Source: Propionibacteriaceae bacterium (GTDB lineage Bacteria > Actinomycetota > Actinomycetes > Propionibacteriales > Propionibacteriaceae). Taken from it: a DNA stretch of 6,158 nt. Location: assembly GCA_027353565.1 (NCBI GenBank), contig DAIEHO010000081.1:1-6158 (forward strand). The letters run 5' to 3'. Under the pieces are notes generated by a model that worked only from the letters and a program-made list of their open reading frames with translations, was not told the DNA's origin and did no database searches. The translations under genes were made by a program, and so were the position numbers. Positions 1 to 5,848 of the stretch are shown in pieces; the first letter of the stretch is position 1, and each line of letters begins with the position of its first letter.

Positions 1-443
1 GGATGGCGCGCGGCGGCGAGACCGGTGGGGTCACGGTGTTCACGGTGACCAGCCGCCCGTCCCGCCTCCTGCTCGTCGGCGGCGGCGGTACACAGTCGGT
101 CACCGCGTCGATCGACACCTCGACGACGGGCACGTTGCTGCTCTCGGAGGCGTCCGACCCCCGCTGGCAGGTGACCGTGGGCGGCGTGACGCTGGACCGT
201 ACGAGCTCCCCGGACTGGCGCCCCGCCTTCGCGCTCAACGGCCAGACAGGGCCGGTGACGGTGCGCCTGGCGCCTGACCCCTGGTCCGGGCTGATCGCAC
301 TGGCGCAGCTCGTGGCGCTGCTGCTGCTGGCCCTGTTCGCTGCTCCCGCGGTCAGCCGTGAGTCCGACGACTTCCTCCCAGGACGCCGATCCGCCGAGGC
401 TGAGGACAGCGTCGGCCGCCACTCCCTCGAGGGGGCCGCATGA
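1..443 (+). CDS. C-terminal part of a membrane protein, probably family 2 glycosyltransferase (5' truncated by window)
   Basis: The reading frame is open from the first complete codon at base 3 to TGA at 441-443, giving 146 residues. The gene almost certainly begins upstream: the ATG at base 3 is just the first in-frame codon and has no room for a ribosome site. Residues 1-92 look like a small beta-rich extracytoplasmic domain, with an LLLSEASDPRWQVTVGG stretch at about 46-61. Residues about 96-116 form one hydrophobic membrane segment rich in Leu/Ala, followed by a charged, presumably cytoplasmic, tail of about 30 residues. From memory, the 'sEa-DPrW-vtvgGv-L' pattern followed by a last helix is seen at the C-terminus of very long actinobacterial GT2 membrane glycosyltransferases, which commonly precede DUF5719 genes. 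The GT domain is outside the window, so the name rests on this tail and on the neighbour. A role in envelope polysaccharide assembly is inference. Another large polytopic envelope protein is the main alternative. Confidence 0.65.
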   Translation, partial: MARGGETGGVTVFTVTSRPSRLLLVGGGGTQSVTASIDTSTTGTLLLSEASDPRWQVTVGGVTLDRTSSPDWRPAFALNGQTGPVTVRLAPDPWSGLIALAQLVALLLLALFAAPAVSRESDDFLPGRRSAEAEDSVGRHSLEGAA

Positions 444-1750
444 CACCCCGTCTCTGGCGAGCCATCGTCGCCTCCCTCGTCGTCGCGCTCATCGCGGTCG
501 GCGTGTCGTTCGTGCCGTCGAAGAGCGTCCCGCGGGTGGCGGTGAGGGTCACCGGCACCCAGTCGCTCGTGTGCCCCTCGCAGGACCCTGCTGTCCTCTC
601 GACGACAGTCAGGGCTCTCGACACCGGCACCGTCACGGGCAGGGCCATCGGCACGACGACATCGGCGACCATCCCCGTGGCGGGCGTCATCGGTACGGCC
701 GAGCCTCAGGTCGTGGCCGGCACCCAGGCGGTCGGCGGTCTCTCCTGGGCGACGGCCGCGACGGGCGACCTCAAGGGGTTGTGGCTGGCGGCCTGCAGCC
801 CTGCCTCGATCGAGCAGGCGCTCGTCGGCCTGGTGGCTGACGCGACCCACACGGTGTCGCTGCTCATCACGAACCCCGACCCAACCCAGGCGACCGTCGA
901 CGTCGCGTTCTATGGTGCGAAGGGCCTCATCGACACCCAGGGCTCGCGCGGCCTCACCGTGCTGGGCAACAGCACCCGCCAGCTCGCGCTCGCGCCGCTG
1001 GTCAACGGCGAGGGCCCCGTCACGGCCGTGGTGACCGCGTCCGAGGGTCGCGCGTCTACCTACGCGCGGGTGACCGGCGCCGACGGGAACGACTACGTGT
1101 CCGCCTCGGCACCTCCCGCGACGACCGCCACGATCGCCGGAGCTCCGGGAGGCGCCGGCCCCCGCAACCTCGTCGTCACCAACACCTCCGACCGCCGTAC
1201 GACGGTCTCGGTCGACGTCCTCTCGGACACCTCCAGCTTCACGGCGGCAGGAGCTGACGCGGTCTCCGTCGAGGCCCAGTCCACCGTCACGATCCCGCTC
1301 GACGTCGCCATCGGAGGTCAGGTGGGGGGTCTGCGGGTCACGGCGACGCAACCGATCGTGGCGGCGCTCTGGTCGACCAGTGCCGAGGGCGACCTCGCGG
1401 TGTCGCCGGCACGCCCGGCGTTCCAGGGGCACTCGGTGGTCCCGCTCATCCCCGGGAGCGTGCTCGTCGCGTCCAACCCCGGCACGACCGCCGCCTCGCT
1501 CACCGTGACCTTGCGCGACGGCAGCACCGTGGTGGACAGCCAGACGGTGACCGTCAGCCCCGGCACGACGCTCCAGCTGCCGCAGACGACGGGTACGGCG
1601 ATGGAGCTGACCACCGACTCGGCCGACCTGCGGCTGTCGACGCTGGTCACCAGCCTCAACGGAGTCAAGGGGATCGGCGTGGCCGCCTGGGGTCCGGGCG
1701 GCCCGGGTGAGGCGGAGGTGTCGCCCACCCTCGACCCGAACCTCGCCTGA
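440..1750 (+). CDS. DUF5719 family exported protein
   Basis: This is a 436-residue protein of unknown function. It starts at ATG 440, inside the stop codon of the preceding gene (ATGA), with a GAGGGGG Shine-Dalgarno at 429-435, so the two are probably translationally coupled. Residues about 7-25 (RAIVASLVVALIAVGVSFV) form a signal peptide or signal anchor with a basic residue before it and no lipobox. The rest is an extracytoplasmic, Ser/Thr/Val/Gly-rich, beta-type domain. It has only two cysteines, C45 and C119, which could form one disulfide. Three modules of about 85 residues (roughly 139-225, 243-325 and 341-420) share the pattern 'V-x-NP/NT, TVxV, VxPGxTxxL, then VxAxW/Y', suggesting repeated immunoglobulin-like sandwiches. 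Sequence style and position after a probable GT2 gene fit DUF5719 as I remember it. An accessory role for the glycosyltransferase at the cell surface is inference. No enzymatic motif is visible. Confidence 0.82.
   Translation: MTPRLWRAIVASLVVALIAVGVSFVPSKSVPRVAVRVTGTQSLVCPSQDPAVLSTTVRALDTGTVTGRAIGTTTSATIPVAGVIGTAEPQVVAGTQAVGGLSWATAATGDLKGLWLAACSPASIEQALVGLVADATHTVSLLITNPDPTQATVDVAFYGAKGLIDTQGSRGLTVLGNSTRQLALAPLVNGEGPVTAVVTASEGRASTYARVTGADGNDYVSASAPPATTATIAGAPGGAGPRNLVVTNTSDRRTTVSVDVLSDTSSFTAAGADAVSVEAQSTVTIPLDVAIGGQVGGLRVTATQPIVAALWSTSAEGDLAVSPARPAFQGHSVVPLIPGSVLVASNPGTTAASLTVTLRDGSTVVDSQTVTVSPGTTLQLPQTTGTAMELTTDSADLRLSTLVTSLNGVKGIGVAAWGPGGPGEAEVSPTLDPNLA
854..1699 (+). repeat. Three divergent protein-level repeats within the DUF5719 gene
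   Basis: At protein level three similar modules occur at residues 139-225, 243-325 and 341-420 (nt about 854-1114, 1166-1414 and 1460-1699). Each opens with a strand and turn (LLITNPDPTQATVDV; LVVTNTSDRRTTVSV; VLVASNPGTTAASLTV). Each continues through a 'V-x-x-x-S/G-x-T-x-x-L' strand (VLGNSTRQLAL; VEAQSTVTIPL; VSPGTTLQL) and ends in a V/L-x-A-x strand (TAVVTASEGRAST; GLRVTATQPIVAALWST; LRLSTLVTSLNGVKGIGVAAW). DNA identity between them is low, so this is an ancient duplication and not a recent tandem repeat. Boundaries are by eye. Confidence 0.5.
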
Positions 1751-1766
1751 GCGAGCTCGGAGCTCA
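1748..1766. terminator. Possible compact bidirectional terminator between convergent genes
   Basis: The convergent DUF5719 and DUF1025 genes end only 13 bp apart. The junction holds GAGCTCGGAGCTC (1753-1765), which can fold as GAGCT/AGCTC with a CGG loop. An alternative pairing is TGAGC (1748-1752) with GCTCA (1762-1766), which includes both TGA stop codons. The stems are only 5 bp and no T-tract follows on either strand, so intrinsic termination is doubtful. The palindrome is real; the function is inference. Confidence 0.25.
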
Positions 1767-2198
1767 GTCCTCGTCGTCCTCGTCGTCGGGGTCCAGGCGC
1801 TCGACCGGGATCCCGGTGAGCGCGGACACCTGTTCGACGAGCGTGCCGTGGATGAGGGCCCGGAGCTGGCGGCGCGTGGTCGCCCGGTGCTCGATGGGCC
1901 GCCGGTACACGACGATCCGGGCGGGCGTCGACGAGGTGGCCTCCTGCGCCGCTGCCAGCGGCACGCGCGTCGACCACTGGCCGGCCATGTCGGGGACGTC
2001 CTCCAGCCCGACCTCCACGCCGACGAGGGCTTCCGGGGCTGCCGCCGTGATGCGAGCCAGCGACTCGGAGAGGCTCTGGACGAAGAACTCGGCCCGGCTG
2101 ACCGGCCGGTCTCGACGCAGCGCCTTCCCGGCGACGCTGTTCGCGGGAGCCAACGGACCTCGCATCCCACGCTGGTGTCGGTCGCGACGGTCGGGCAT
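1764..2198 (-). CDS. DUF1025 / zincin-like 'metallopeptidase family' protein lacking HExxH
   Basis: This 144-residue protein runs from ATG 2198 down to TGA at 1766-1764 and is most like the Rv3259-type actinobacterial proteins annotated as 'metallopeptidase family'. Residues 12-17 (MRGPLA) and 34-83 (RAEFFVQSL through VPLAAA) fit the family layout as I remember it: an N-terminal helix, then a 'vgVEdVPd' strand, then 'iVvYRRPIEhRa'. The zincin-like relatives carry a catalytic HExxH where this protein has H117-G-T-L-V121, inside ALIHGTLVEQVSALTG, so the Glu and second His are missing. It is probably not an active protease. The C-terminus is very acidic (DPDDEDDED). ATG 2198 was chosen because a TACAGT -10 box ends 7 nt before it; alternatives are GTG 2207 (GGGGA 8 nt upstream) and ATG 2165, which would start directly at MRGPL. 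It is divergent from DUF3499 and convergent with DUF5719. Cytoplasmic; function unknown. Confidence 0.8.
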   Translation of the reverse strand: MPDRRDRHQRGMRGPLAPANSVAGKALRRDRPVSRAEFFVQSLSESLARITAAAPEALVGVEVGLEDVPDMAGQWSTRVPLAAAQEATSSTPARIVVYRRPIEHRATTRRQLRALIHGTLVEQVSALTGIPVERLDPDDEDDED

Positions 2199-2205
2199 GC
2201 GGCTC

Positions 2206-2211
2206 ACTGTA
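2206..2211 (-). promoter_or_regulatory. Putative -10 box (TACAGT) for the DUF1025 gene, leaderless geometry
   Basis: Read on the minus strand, TACAGT fits the actinobacterial TANNNT -10 consensus. It is followed by exactly 7 nt (GAGCCGC) and the ATG at 2198, so transcription would start at or next to the A of the start codon. No convincing -35 hexamer lies 16-18 bp upstream. If GTG 2207 were the true start, this box would overlap the gene. Confidence 0.5.
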
Positions 2212-2296
2212 GTTGTCCCCGCCGTCGCCGACTGTGAGCCGGGTCGCAAGACCGCGACATGCCCCGGCAATCCGCGGCCGGCGACCCACGGAGGGC

Positions 2297-2302
2297 TAGC
2301 GT
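2297..2302 (+). promoter_or_regulatory. Putative -10 box (TAGCGT) for the DUF3499 gene, leaderless geometry
   Basis: TAGCGT matches TANNNT and is followed by 6 nt (GCGAGC) and the GTG start at 2309. A GGAGGG lies at 2290-2295 but is 13 nt from the start, too far for an ordinary ribosome site, which favours a leaderless message. No -35 match is visible. Together with the minus-strand box at 2206-2211, this makes the 110-bp gap 2199-2308 a divergent promoter region. I see nothing else in it. Confidence 0.5.
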
Positions 2303-2308
2303 GCGAGC

Positions 2309-2680
2309 GTGAGAAGGCGCTGCTCCCGTACGGGGTGCTCGGAGGTTGCGGTCGCGACCCTCACCTATGTCTATGCCGACTCCACGGCGGTGCTCGGGCC
2401 GCTCGCGCTTCGCGCGGAGCCCGGCTGCTACGACCTGTGCCGGTCGCACTCGCAGGGGATGTCCGCACCACGCGGCTGGGACGTCATCCGGCTCCCGCTC
2501 GACGAGAACCAGCCGACGTACTCGAACGACGACCTCATGGCCCTGGCCGATGCCGTACGGCAAGCCGCGGGGGTGGCGGAGGAGGCTCCGAAGCGTCCGG
2601 CCAGTGTGGTCGAGGTCGCTCGGCGCGGCCACCTCACACTCCTCACGGATGCGGACCCCTCGACGGGTTTTCACCGCTAG
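2309..2680 (+). CDS. DUF3499 family protein, putative zinc-binding
   Basis: A 123-residue cytoplasmic protein of unknown function, starting at GTG 2309 and ending at TAG 2678-2680. The start places the family's N-terminal motif right at the beginning: RRCSRTGCSEVAVATLTYVY, then DSTAVLGPLA, and a DLCRSHSQGMSAPRGWDVIRL block at 42-62. C5-x4-C10 plus C44-x2-H47 could make a four-ligand zinc site of treble-clef or ribbon type; C40 is an extra cysteine. The conserved core covers residues 1-62. The remainder, including NDDLMALADAVRQAAG at 73-88, is helical and less distinctive. It matches the Rv3258c type as I recall it, and in actinobacteria this gene typically sits directly before phosphomannomutase, as here (31 bp gap). 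Regulation of, or partnership with, the mannose-phosphate enzymes is inference from that context only. Confidence 0.85.
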   Translation: MRRRCSRTGCSEVAVATLTYVYADSTAVLGPLALRAEPGCYDLCRSHSQGMSAPRGWDVIRLPLDENQPTYSNDDLMALADAVRQAAGVAEEAPKRPASVVEVARRGHLTLLTDADPSTGFHR

Positions 2681-2698
2681 GTGGCGTCCCTGGGGCAC

Positions 2699-2704
2699 TA
2701 GGCT
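2699..2704 (+). promoter_or_regulatory. Putative -10 box (TAGGCT) for the phosphomannomutase operon, leaderless geometry
   Basis: TAGGCT (TANNNT) lies in the 31-bp gap after DUF3499 and is followed by exactly 7 nt (CACTCAC) and GTG 2712. No Shine-Dalgarno is present in the expected window before this start, supporting leaderless initiation. A -35 match is not evident. Read-through from the DUF3499 promoter is also possible. Confidence 0.5.
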
Positions 2705-2711
2705 CACTCAC

Positions 2712-4085
2712 GTGCTGACCACTCCTATCTTCAAGGCCAACGACATCCGAGGCATCGTCGGTGGTGAGGACGCAGAGTGGGACGCCGCCGGGGCTCGTGC
2801 CCTCGGCCGGGCCTACGTCGAGATCGCTGGACTCGCGGGCCAGACGTTCGTGATGAGCCGTGACATGCGGACCAGCGGACCCGAGCAGTCCACGGCATTC
2901 GCCACCGGTGCCACCGAGGGAGGCGCCTCCGTCATCGACGTGGGGCTCGCCTCGACCGACGGGCTGTGGTTCGCCTCCGGCCATCTCGGGCTGCCCGGCG
3001 TGCAGTTCACCGCCTCGCACAACCCCGCCCGTTACAACGGGGCCAAGTTCTGCAAGGTCGGTGCCCAGCCGGTGACCAGCGACTTCCTCGTCGATCTCAA
3101 GACGCTCGCCATGACCTACGACGCCGAGGGGCTCCCCGCACCGGTCGCCCAGCCTGGGACGGTGAGCACCCAGGACGTGCTGCCCCAGTACGGCTCGTAC
3201 CTGCGCTCGCTCGTCGACCTCGACGGGATCCGTCGGCTCAAGGTGGTCGTCGACGCCGGCAACGGCATGGCCGGGTTCACCGCGCCCAGCGTGCTGGGAC
3301 CGTTGAACGTCGACGTCATCGGCCTGTACCTCGACCTGGACGGGTCGTTCCCGAACCACCAGCCCAACCCGCTCGAGCCCCAGAACCTCGTGGACGCGCA
3401 GAAGGCCGTCATCGAGCACCATGCGGACCTCGCCCTCGTCTTCGACGGGGACGCAGACCGTTGCTTCGTCATCGACGAGCGCGGCGAGGTCGTCGCGCCG
3501 TCCACGGTGACGGCGCTGATCGCGGCAGCGGAGCTGGCCCGAGAGCCCGGCTCCACGATCGTCATCAACACGATCACCTCGCGGTCCGTCGCGGAGGTCG
3601 TCGCCGAGAACGGCGGCATCCTCGTGACGAGCAAGGTCGGTCACACGTACGTCAAGGCGCTCATGGCCGAGCACGGAGCGATCTTCGGGGGCGAGCACTC
3701 GGCCCACTACTACTTCCGTGACTTCTGGGGTGCCGACACCGGCATGCTGGCCGGTCTGCACGTGCTGGGGCTGCTCGGCCACGGGGACGTGCCGCTGTCG
3801 CAGCTGGCGCACCAGTACGAGCGGTACGTGGCGTCGGGCGAGATCAACTCCCGCGTCGAGGACCAGCAGGCGACGATGGAGAAGGTCGCCGCGGCGTACG
3901 CCAACCGCGGGACGGTCTCCTGGGAGGATGGCCTCGTCGTCCGCGGTGACCGCTGGTGGGTGAGCCTACGATCGAGCAACACGGAGCCGCTGCTGCGGTT
4001 GAACGTCGAGGCCTCGGACGAGGCCACGATGGCGGCCTGGCGCGACGAGACGCTGGCTCTGGTACGGGAAGGGAAGGACGCATGA
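2712..4085 (+). CDS. manB: Phosphomannomutase/phosphoglucomutase (alpha-D-phosphohexomutase)
   Basis: A 457-residue cytosolic enzyme that interconverts mannose-6-phosphate and mannose-1-phosphate, and often the glucose phosphates too, feeding GDP-mannose synthesis for lipoglycans, mannosides and glycoproteins. All four family signatures are present: the phosphoserine loop TASHNP at 100-105 with S102; the Mg-binding loop DGDADR at 245-250 with D245, D247 and D249; the sugar-specificity loop GGEHSA at 326-331, the GEHS form typical of PMM/PGM; and the phosphate-binding loop RSSNTEP at 420-426. Length is normal and no domain is missing. GTG 2712 is chosen because it gives VLTTPIFKANDIRG, the usual family N-terminus ending in the DIRG motif; the longer open frame upstream overlaps DUF3499. 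The stop overlaps the Trm112-like start (ATGA). The gene order matches Rv3258c-Rv3257c(manB)-Rv3256c. Some databases call this family pmmB or algC-like; substrate preference cannot be settled from sequence. Confidence 0.95.
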   Translation: MLTTPIFKANDIRGIVGGEDAEWDAAGARALGRAYVEIAGLAGQTFVMSRDMRTSGPEQSTAFATGATEGGASVIDVGLASTDGLWFASGHLGLPGVQFTASHNPARYNGAKFCKVGAQPVTSDFLVDLKTLAMTYDAEGLPAPVAQPGTVSTQDVLPQYGSYLRSLVDLDGIRRLKVVVDAGNGMAGFTAPSVLGPLNVDVIGLYLDLDGSFPNHQPNPLEPQNLVDAQKAVIEHHADLALVFDGDADRCFVIDERGEVVAPSTVTALIAAAELAREPGSTIVINTITSRSVAEVVAENGGILVTSKVGHTYVKALMAEHGAIFGGEHSAHYYFRDFWGADTGMLAGLHVLGLLGHGDVPLSQLAHQYERYVASGEINSRVEDQQATMEKVAAAYANRGTVSWEDGLVVRGDRWWVSLRSSNTEPLLRLNVEASDEATMAAWRDETLALVREGKDA

Positions 4086-4330
4086 CGCAGCTCAACGAGG
4101 CCCTGCTGGGGATCCTGGCGTGCCCGAACTGCCGCTCGTCGCTGGTGGTCGACTACGAGGCGTCCGAGCTCGTGTGCTCGAAGCCCGAGTGCGGTCTCGC
4201 CTACCCGGTGCGCGACTCGATCCCGATCCTCCTCGTCGACGAGGCACGTGCACCGGGCCACCGGCGCGTGGCAGCCTCGGACGCCGCCGACGACGAGACC
4301 CACGTGGTCGCCCGCGACGAGGACGAGTGA
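4082..4330 (+). CDS. Trm112-like zinc-ribbon protein
   Basis: An 82-residue protein whose ATG at 4082 overlaps the manB stop (ATGA), with GGGAAGGGAAGGA at 4066-4078 as a strong Shine-Dalgarno. Residues 1-54 form the Trm112/YcaR-type domain: LLGILACPNCRSSL with C14-x2-C17, then LVCSKPECGLAYPVRDSIPILL with C32 and C37. C14, C17, C32 and C37 give a four-cysteine zinc ribbon, and the 'YPVRDSIPILLVDEAR' ending is a family hallmark. Residues 55-82 are an acidic, probably disordered tail. Eukaryotic and archaeal Trm112 activates methyltransferases, but bacterial members of this short type mostly lack an assigned partner. Its fixed position between manB and the SIS gene in actinobacteria suggests a partner there; that is inference. 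It is followed after 3 nt by the next gene, so it is part of the same operon. Confidence 0.9.
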   Translation: MTQLNEALLGILACPNCRSSLVVDYEASELVCSKPECGLAYPVRDSIPILLVDEARAPGHRRVAASDAADDETHVVARDEDE

Positions 4331-4333
4331 GCC

Positions 4334-5350
4334 GTGTTCGACGACTCGCGGCTGGAGGATCCTGAGGCTCTCGCGAGCATCGACGCACCCCTGCGCCACC
4401 TCGCCCAGGCCGGCGCACGACTGCGGATCGAGGCCGGGCAGGCGGATCTGTCGACGCTCGGCGACCTCGGTGACCGGTACCGTCCGCGTGCCGTGATCGC
4501 CTCCGGTCCCGAGGCACGCCTCATTCGCGCGGTGCTCGAGCCCTCGTGCCCCGTACCGTTCGTCGCCTGGCCGATGCACGCACTGCCCGCCTGGGTGGGG
4601 CCGCTGGACCTCGTCATCGTGCTCACGGACAAGACGTACGACCCTGATGCGAGCGGGACGGTCGCTGAGGCTCAACGACGCGGCGCCAGGATCATCGTCG
4701 CCTGCCCGGAGGGGTCTCCGGTCGCCGAGCAGGCCGCAGGACCGTCGACGACGATCATCCCGACACGTACGGGTGACCCGCTGGCCGCCGCGATCGTCGT
4801 CCTCGACGGCCTCAGCCGGATCGGGCTGGGCCCCGAGGTGCACCGCGAACGTGTCGCCGAGGCGATGGATGCCGTGGCCGAGGCCTGCTCGCCCCACCAG
4901 ACACTCGCGACGAACCCCGCCAAGGACCTCGCCCTGTCGATCGGCGACGACCTCCCGCTGGTGTGGGGCGGCTCCGTGCTCGCGGCGCGGGCGTCCCGGC
5001 GCATCGCCGAAGCACTGCGCGAGGCCAGCGGTCTGCCTGCGCTCGCGGCTGATGCGGGCGACCTCGTACCGGTCATCGAGGCAGCCGGCAGCCGCGACCC
5101 GTTCGCGGACCCGTTCGACGACCCCGGCGACAAACTGTGTACATCGCTGATCGTGCTGGACGACGACTCCGAGGACTCGGTCGTGCTGCGGACGCGCACC
5201 CAGCTGCTCGCGCTGGCTGAGCGCCACGACGTGCGCATCCGAACCGTACGTCACGACGTGGGCAACGACGTCGAGCGCTACTCGGTGCTCCTGCTCAACG
5301 GGTTGTTCGGCGCCACGTACCTGTCGCTGGGCCTGGCGCCCGCGACGTAG
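4334..5350 (+). CDS. SIS-domain protein related to bifunctional phosphoglucose/phosphomannose isomerase
   Basis: A 338-residue cytosolic protein of the Rv3256c (TobH-like) type, starting at GTG 4334, 3 nt after the Trm112-like stop, with GAGGA at 4319-4323 (10 nt spacer). The fold can be followed: a first sugar-isomerase domain at about 50-165 ([51 protein letters not shown]), then a bact-PGI C-terminal half with the conserved NPAKDLA at 194-200, LPLVWGG at 207-213, and [19 protein letters not shown] at 316-334. Active family members carry a Gly-rich GMGGSxIxGD loop and an SxSGxTxET phosphate loop. Here the equivalents read ASGPEARLI (56-64) and [13 protein letters not shown] (98-110), and the C-terminal HNE-type catalytic motif is not visible. 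It may therefore be a phosphosugar-binding regulator or partner and not an isomerase. The operon context (manB) points to mannose/fructose phosphate metabolism; the exact role is unknown. Confidence 0.82.
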   Translation: MFDDSRLEDPEALASIDAPLRHLAQAGARLRIEAGQADLSTLGDLGDRYRPRAVIASGPEARLIRAVLEPSCPVPFVAWPMHALPAWVGPLDLVIVLTDKTYDPDASGTVAEAQRRGARIIVACPEGSPVAEQAAGPSTTIIPTRTGDPLAAAIVVLDGLSRIGLGPEVHRERVAEAMDAVAEACSPHQTLATNPAKDLALSIGDDLPLVWGGSVLAARASRRIAEALREASGLPALAADAGDLVPVIEAAGSRDPFADPFDDPGDKLCTSLIVLDDDSEDSVVLRTRTQLLALAERHDVRIRTVRHDVGNDVERYSVLLLNGLFGATYLSLGLAPAT

Positions 5351-5357
5351 GGTTTCT

Positions 5358-5371
5358 GCGGGCGTTCCCGC
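5358..5371 (+). terminator. Short hairpin after the SIS gene, possible weak terminator
   Basis: GCGGG (5358-5362) can pair with CCCGC (5367-5371) around a CGTT loop, followed by TCGGTGTTTGG. The stem is only 5 bp and the T-tract is poor. It sits in the 45-bp gap before aroQ, where a transcriptional boundary would be expected, but could be chance in such GC-rich DNA. Confidence 0.25.
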
Positions 5372-5382
5372 TCGGTGTTTGG

Positions 5383-5388
5383 CAGGAT
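5383..5388 (+). promoter_or_regulatory. Possible -10 box (CAGGAT) for aroQ
   Basis: CAGGAT differs from TANNNT only at the first base and lies exactly 7 nt (GTCGGCC) before ATG 5396, the same spacing as the other putative leaderless promoters here. The overlapping GGCAGG (5381-5386, 9 nt spacer) could instead be a Shine-Dalgarno for a message reading through from the SIS gene, so the two explanations compete. Confidence 0.3.
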
Positions 5389-5395
5389 GTCGGCC

Positions 5396-5824
5396 ATGAC
5401 CCGCGTGCTCGTCCTCAACGGACCCAACCTCGGCCAGCTCGGCAAGAGAGAACCGGCCATCTACGGGCACGTGACATACGCCCAGCTGGCCGAGCACCTC
5501 ATCGGGACGGGCGCCCGTTTGGGCCTCGAGGTCGAGGTCCGCCAGACGGACGCCGAGCACGAGATGATCCGCTGGCTCCACGAGGCGGCCGAGGAGAAGA
5601 CGGCTGTCGTGATCAACCCTGCCGGCTGGACGCACTACTCGATCGCCATCGCCGACGCCGTCGTGCAGGTCGAGAAGATCATCGAGGTCCACATCTCCAA
5701 CGTGCACGCGCGCGAGGACTTCCGCCGGCACTCGGTCGTGTCCCCGTACGTGACGGGGGTCATCGTCGGTCTGGGCCTCGGCGGGTACGACCTCGCGCTG
5801 ACGCACTTCGCAGCACAGGGCTGA
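5396..5824 (+). CDS. aroQ: 3-dehydroquinate dehydratase, type II
   Basis: A 142-residue soluble enzyme that dehydrates 3-dehydroquinate to 3-dehydroshikimate, the third step of the shikimate pathway; type II enzymes are dodecamers. The family signature is complete: [18 protein letters not shown] at 7-24 with N11, the catalytic-lid R18 and the general base Y23; VINPAGWTH at 72-80 with N74 and H80; D87; E97; HISN at 99-102; the REDFRRHS block at 106-113; and [20 protein letters not shown] at 116-135. Numbering follows the well-studied M. tuberculosis enzyme with a shift of 1-2 residues. Length is typical. ATG 5396 is preferred over in-frame GTG 5375 and ATG 5387 because it gives [11 protein letters not shown], the usual N-terminus. 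It stands alone, with no aroB, aroK or aroC next to it, between the SIS gene (45 bp away) and ahcY (86 bp away). Confidence 0.96.
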   Translation: MTRVLVLNGPNLGQLGKREPAIYGHVTYAQLAEHLIGTGARLGLEVEVRQTDAEHEMIRWLHEAAEEKTAVVINPAGWTHYSIAIADAVVQVEKIIEVHISNVHAREDFRRHSVVSPYVTGVIVGLGLGGYDLALTHFAAQG

Positions 5825-5848
5825 CATGGCGACACCGCTTCGGTAGCA

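Noticed and set aside
1764..1800. Trinucleotide-like GTC/CTC repeat (cctcgtcgtcctcgtcgtcgg)
   Set aside because: It is simply the coding sequence of the acidic DPDDEDDED C-terminus of the DUF1025 protein on the minus strand, not an independent repeat element.
1318..2289. Minus-strand frame of 323 residues across the DUF5719 / DUF1025 junction
   Set aside because: It overlaps two real genes in a different frame and has typical shadow composition, with Pro/Arg/Gly-rich runs.
2346..2711. N-terminal extension of the phosphomannomutase frame
   Set aside because: The extra 122 residues are Arg/Ser-rich shadow sequence over DUF3499. The family N-terminus (PIFKANDIRG) begins at GTG 2712, with a -10 box just before it.
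2643..3812. Stop-free minus-strand frame of 389 residues opposite manB
   Set aside because: It is antisense to the clear phosphomannomutase signatures, with low-complexity V/R/D/G composition and no motif. A GC-rich shadow frame.
5826..5846. Six-codon ATG...TAG mini-ORF after aroQ, possible leader peptide for ahcY
   Set aside because: It has no ribosome site of its own and lies upstream of the strong ahcY -10 box, so it would not be on the predicted ahcY transcript. Chance is the simplest explanation.
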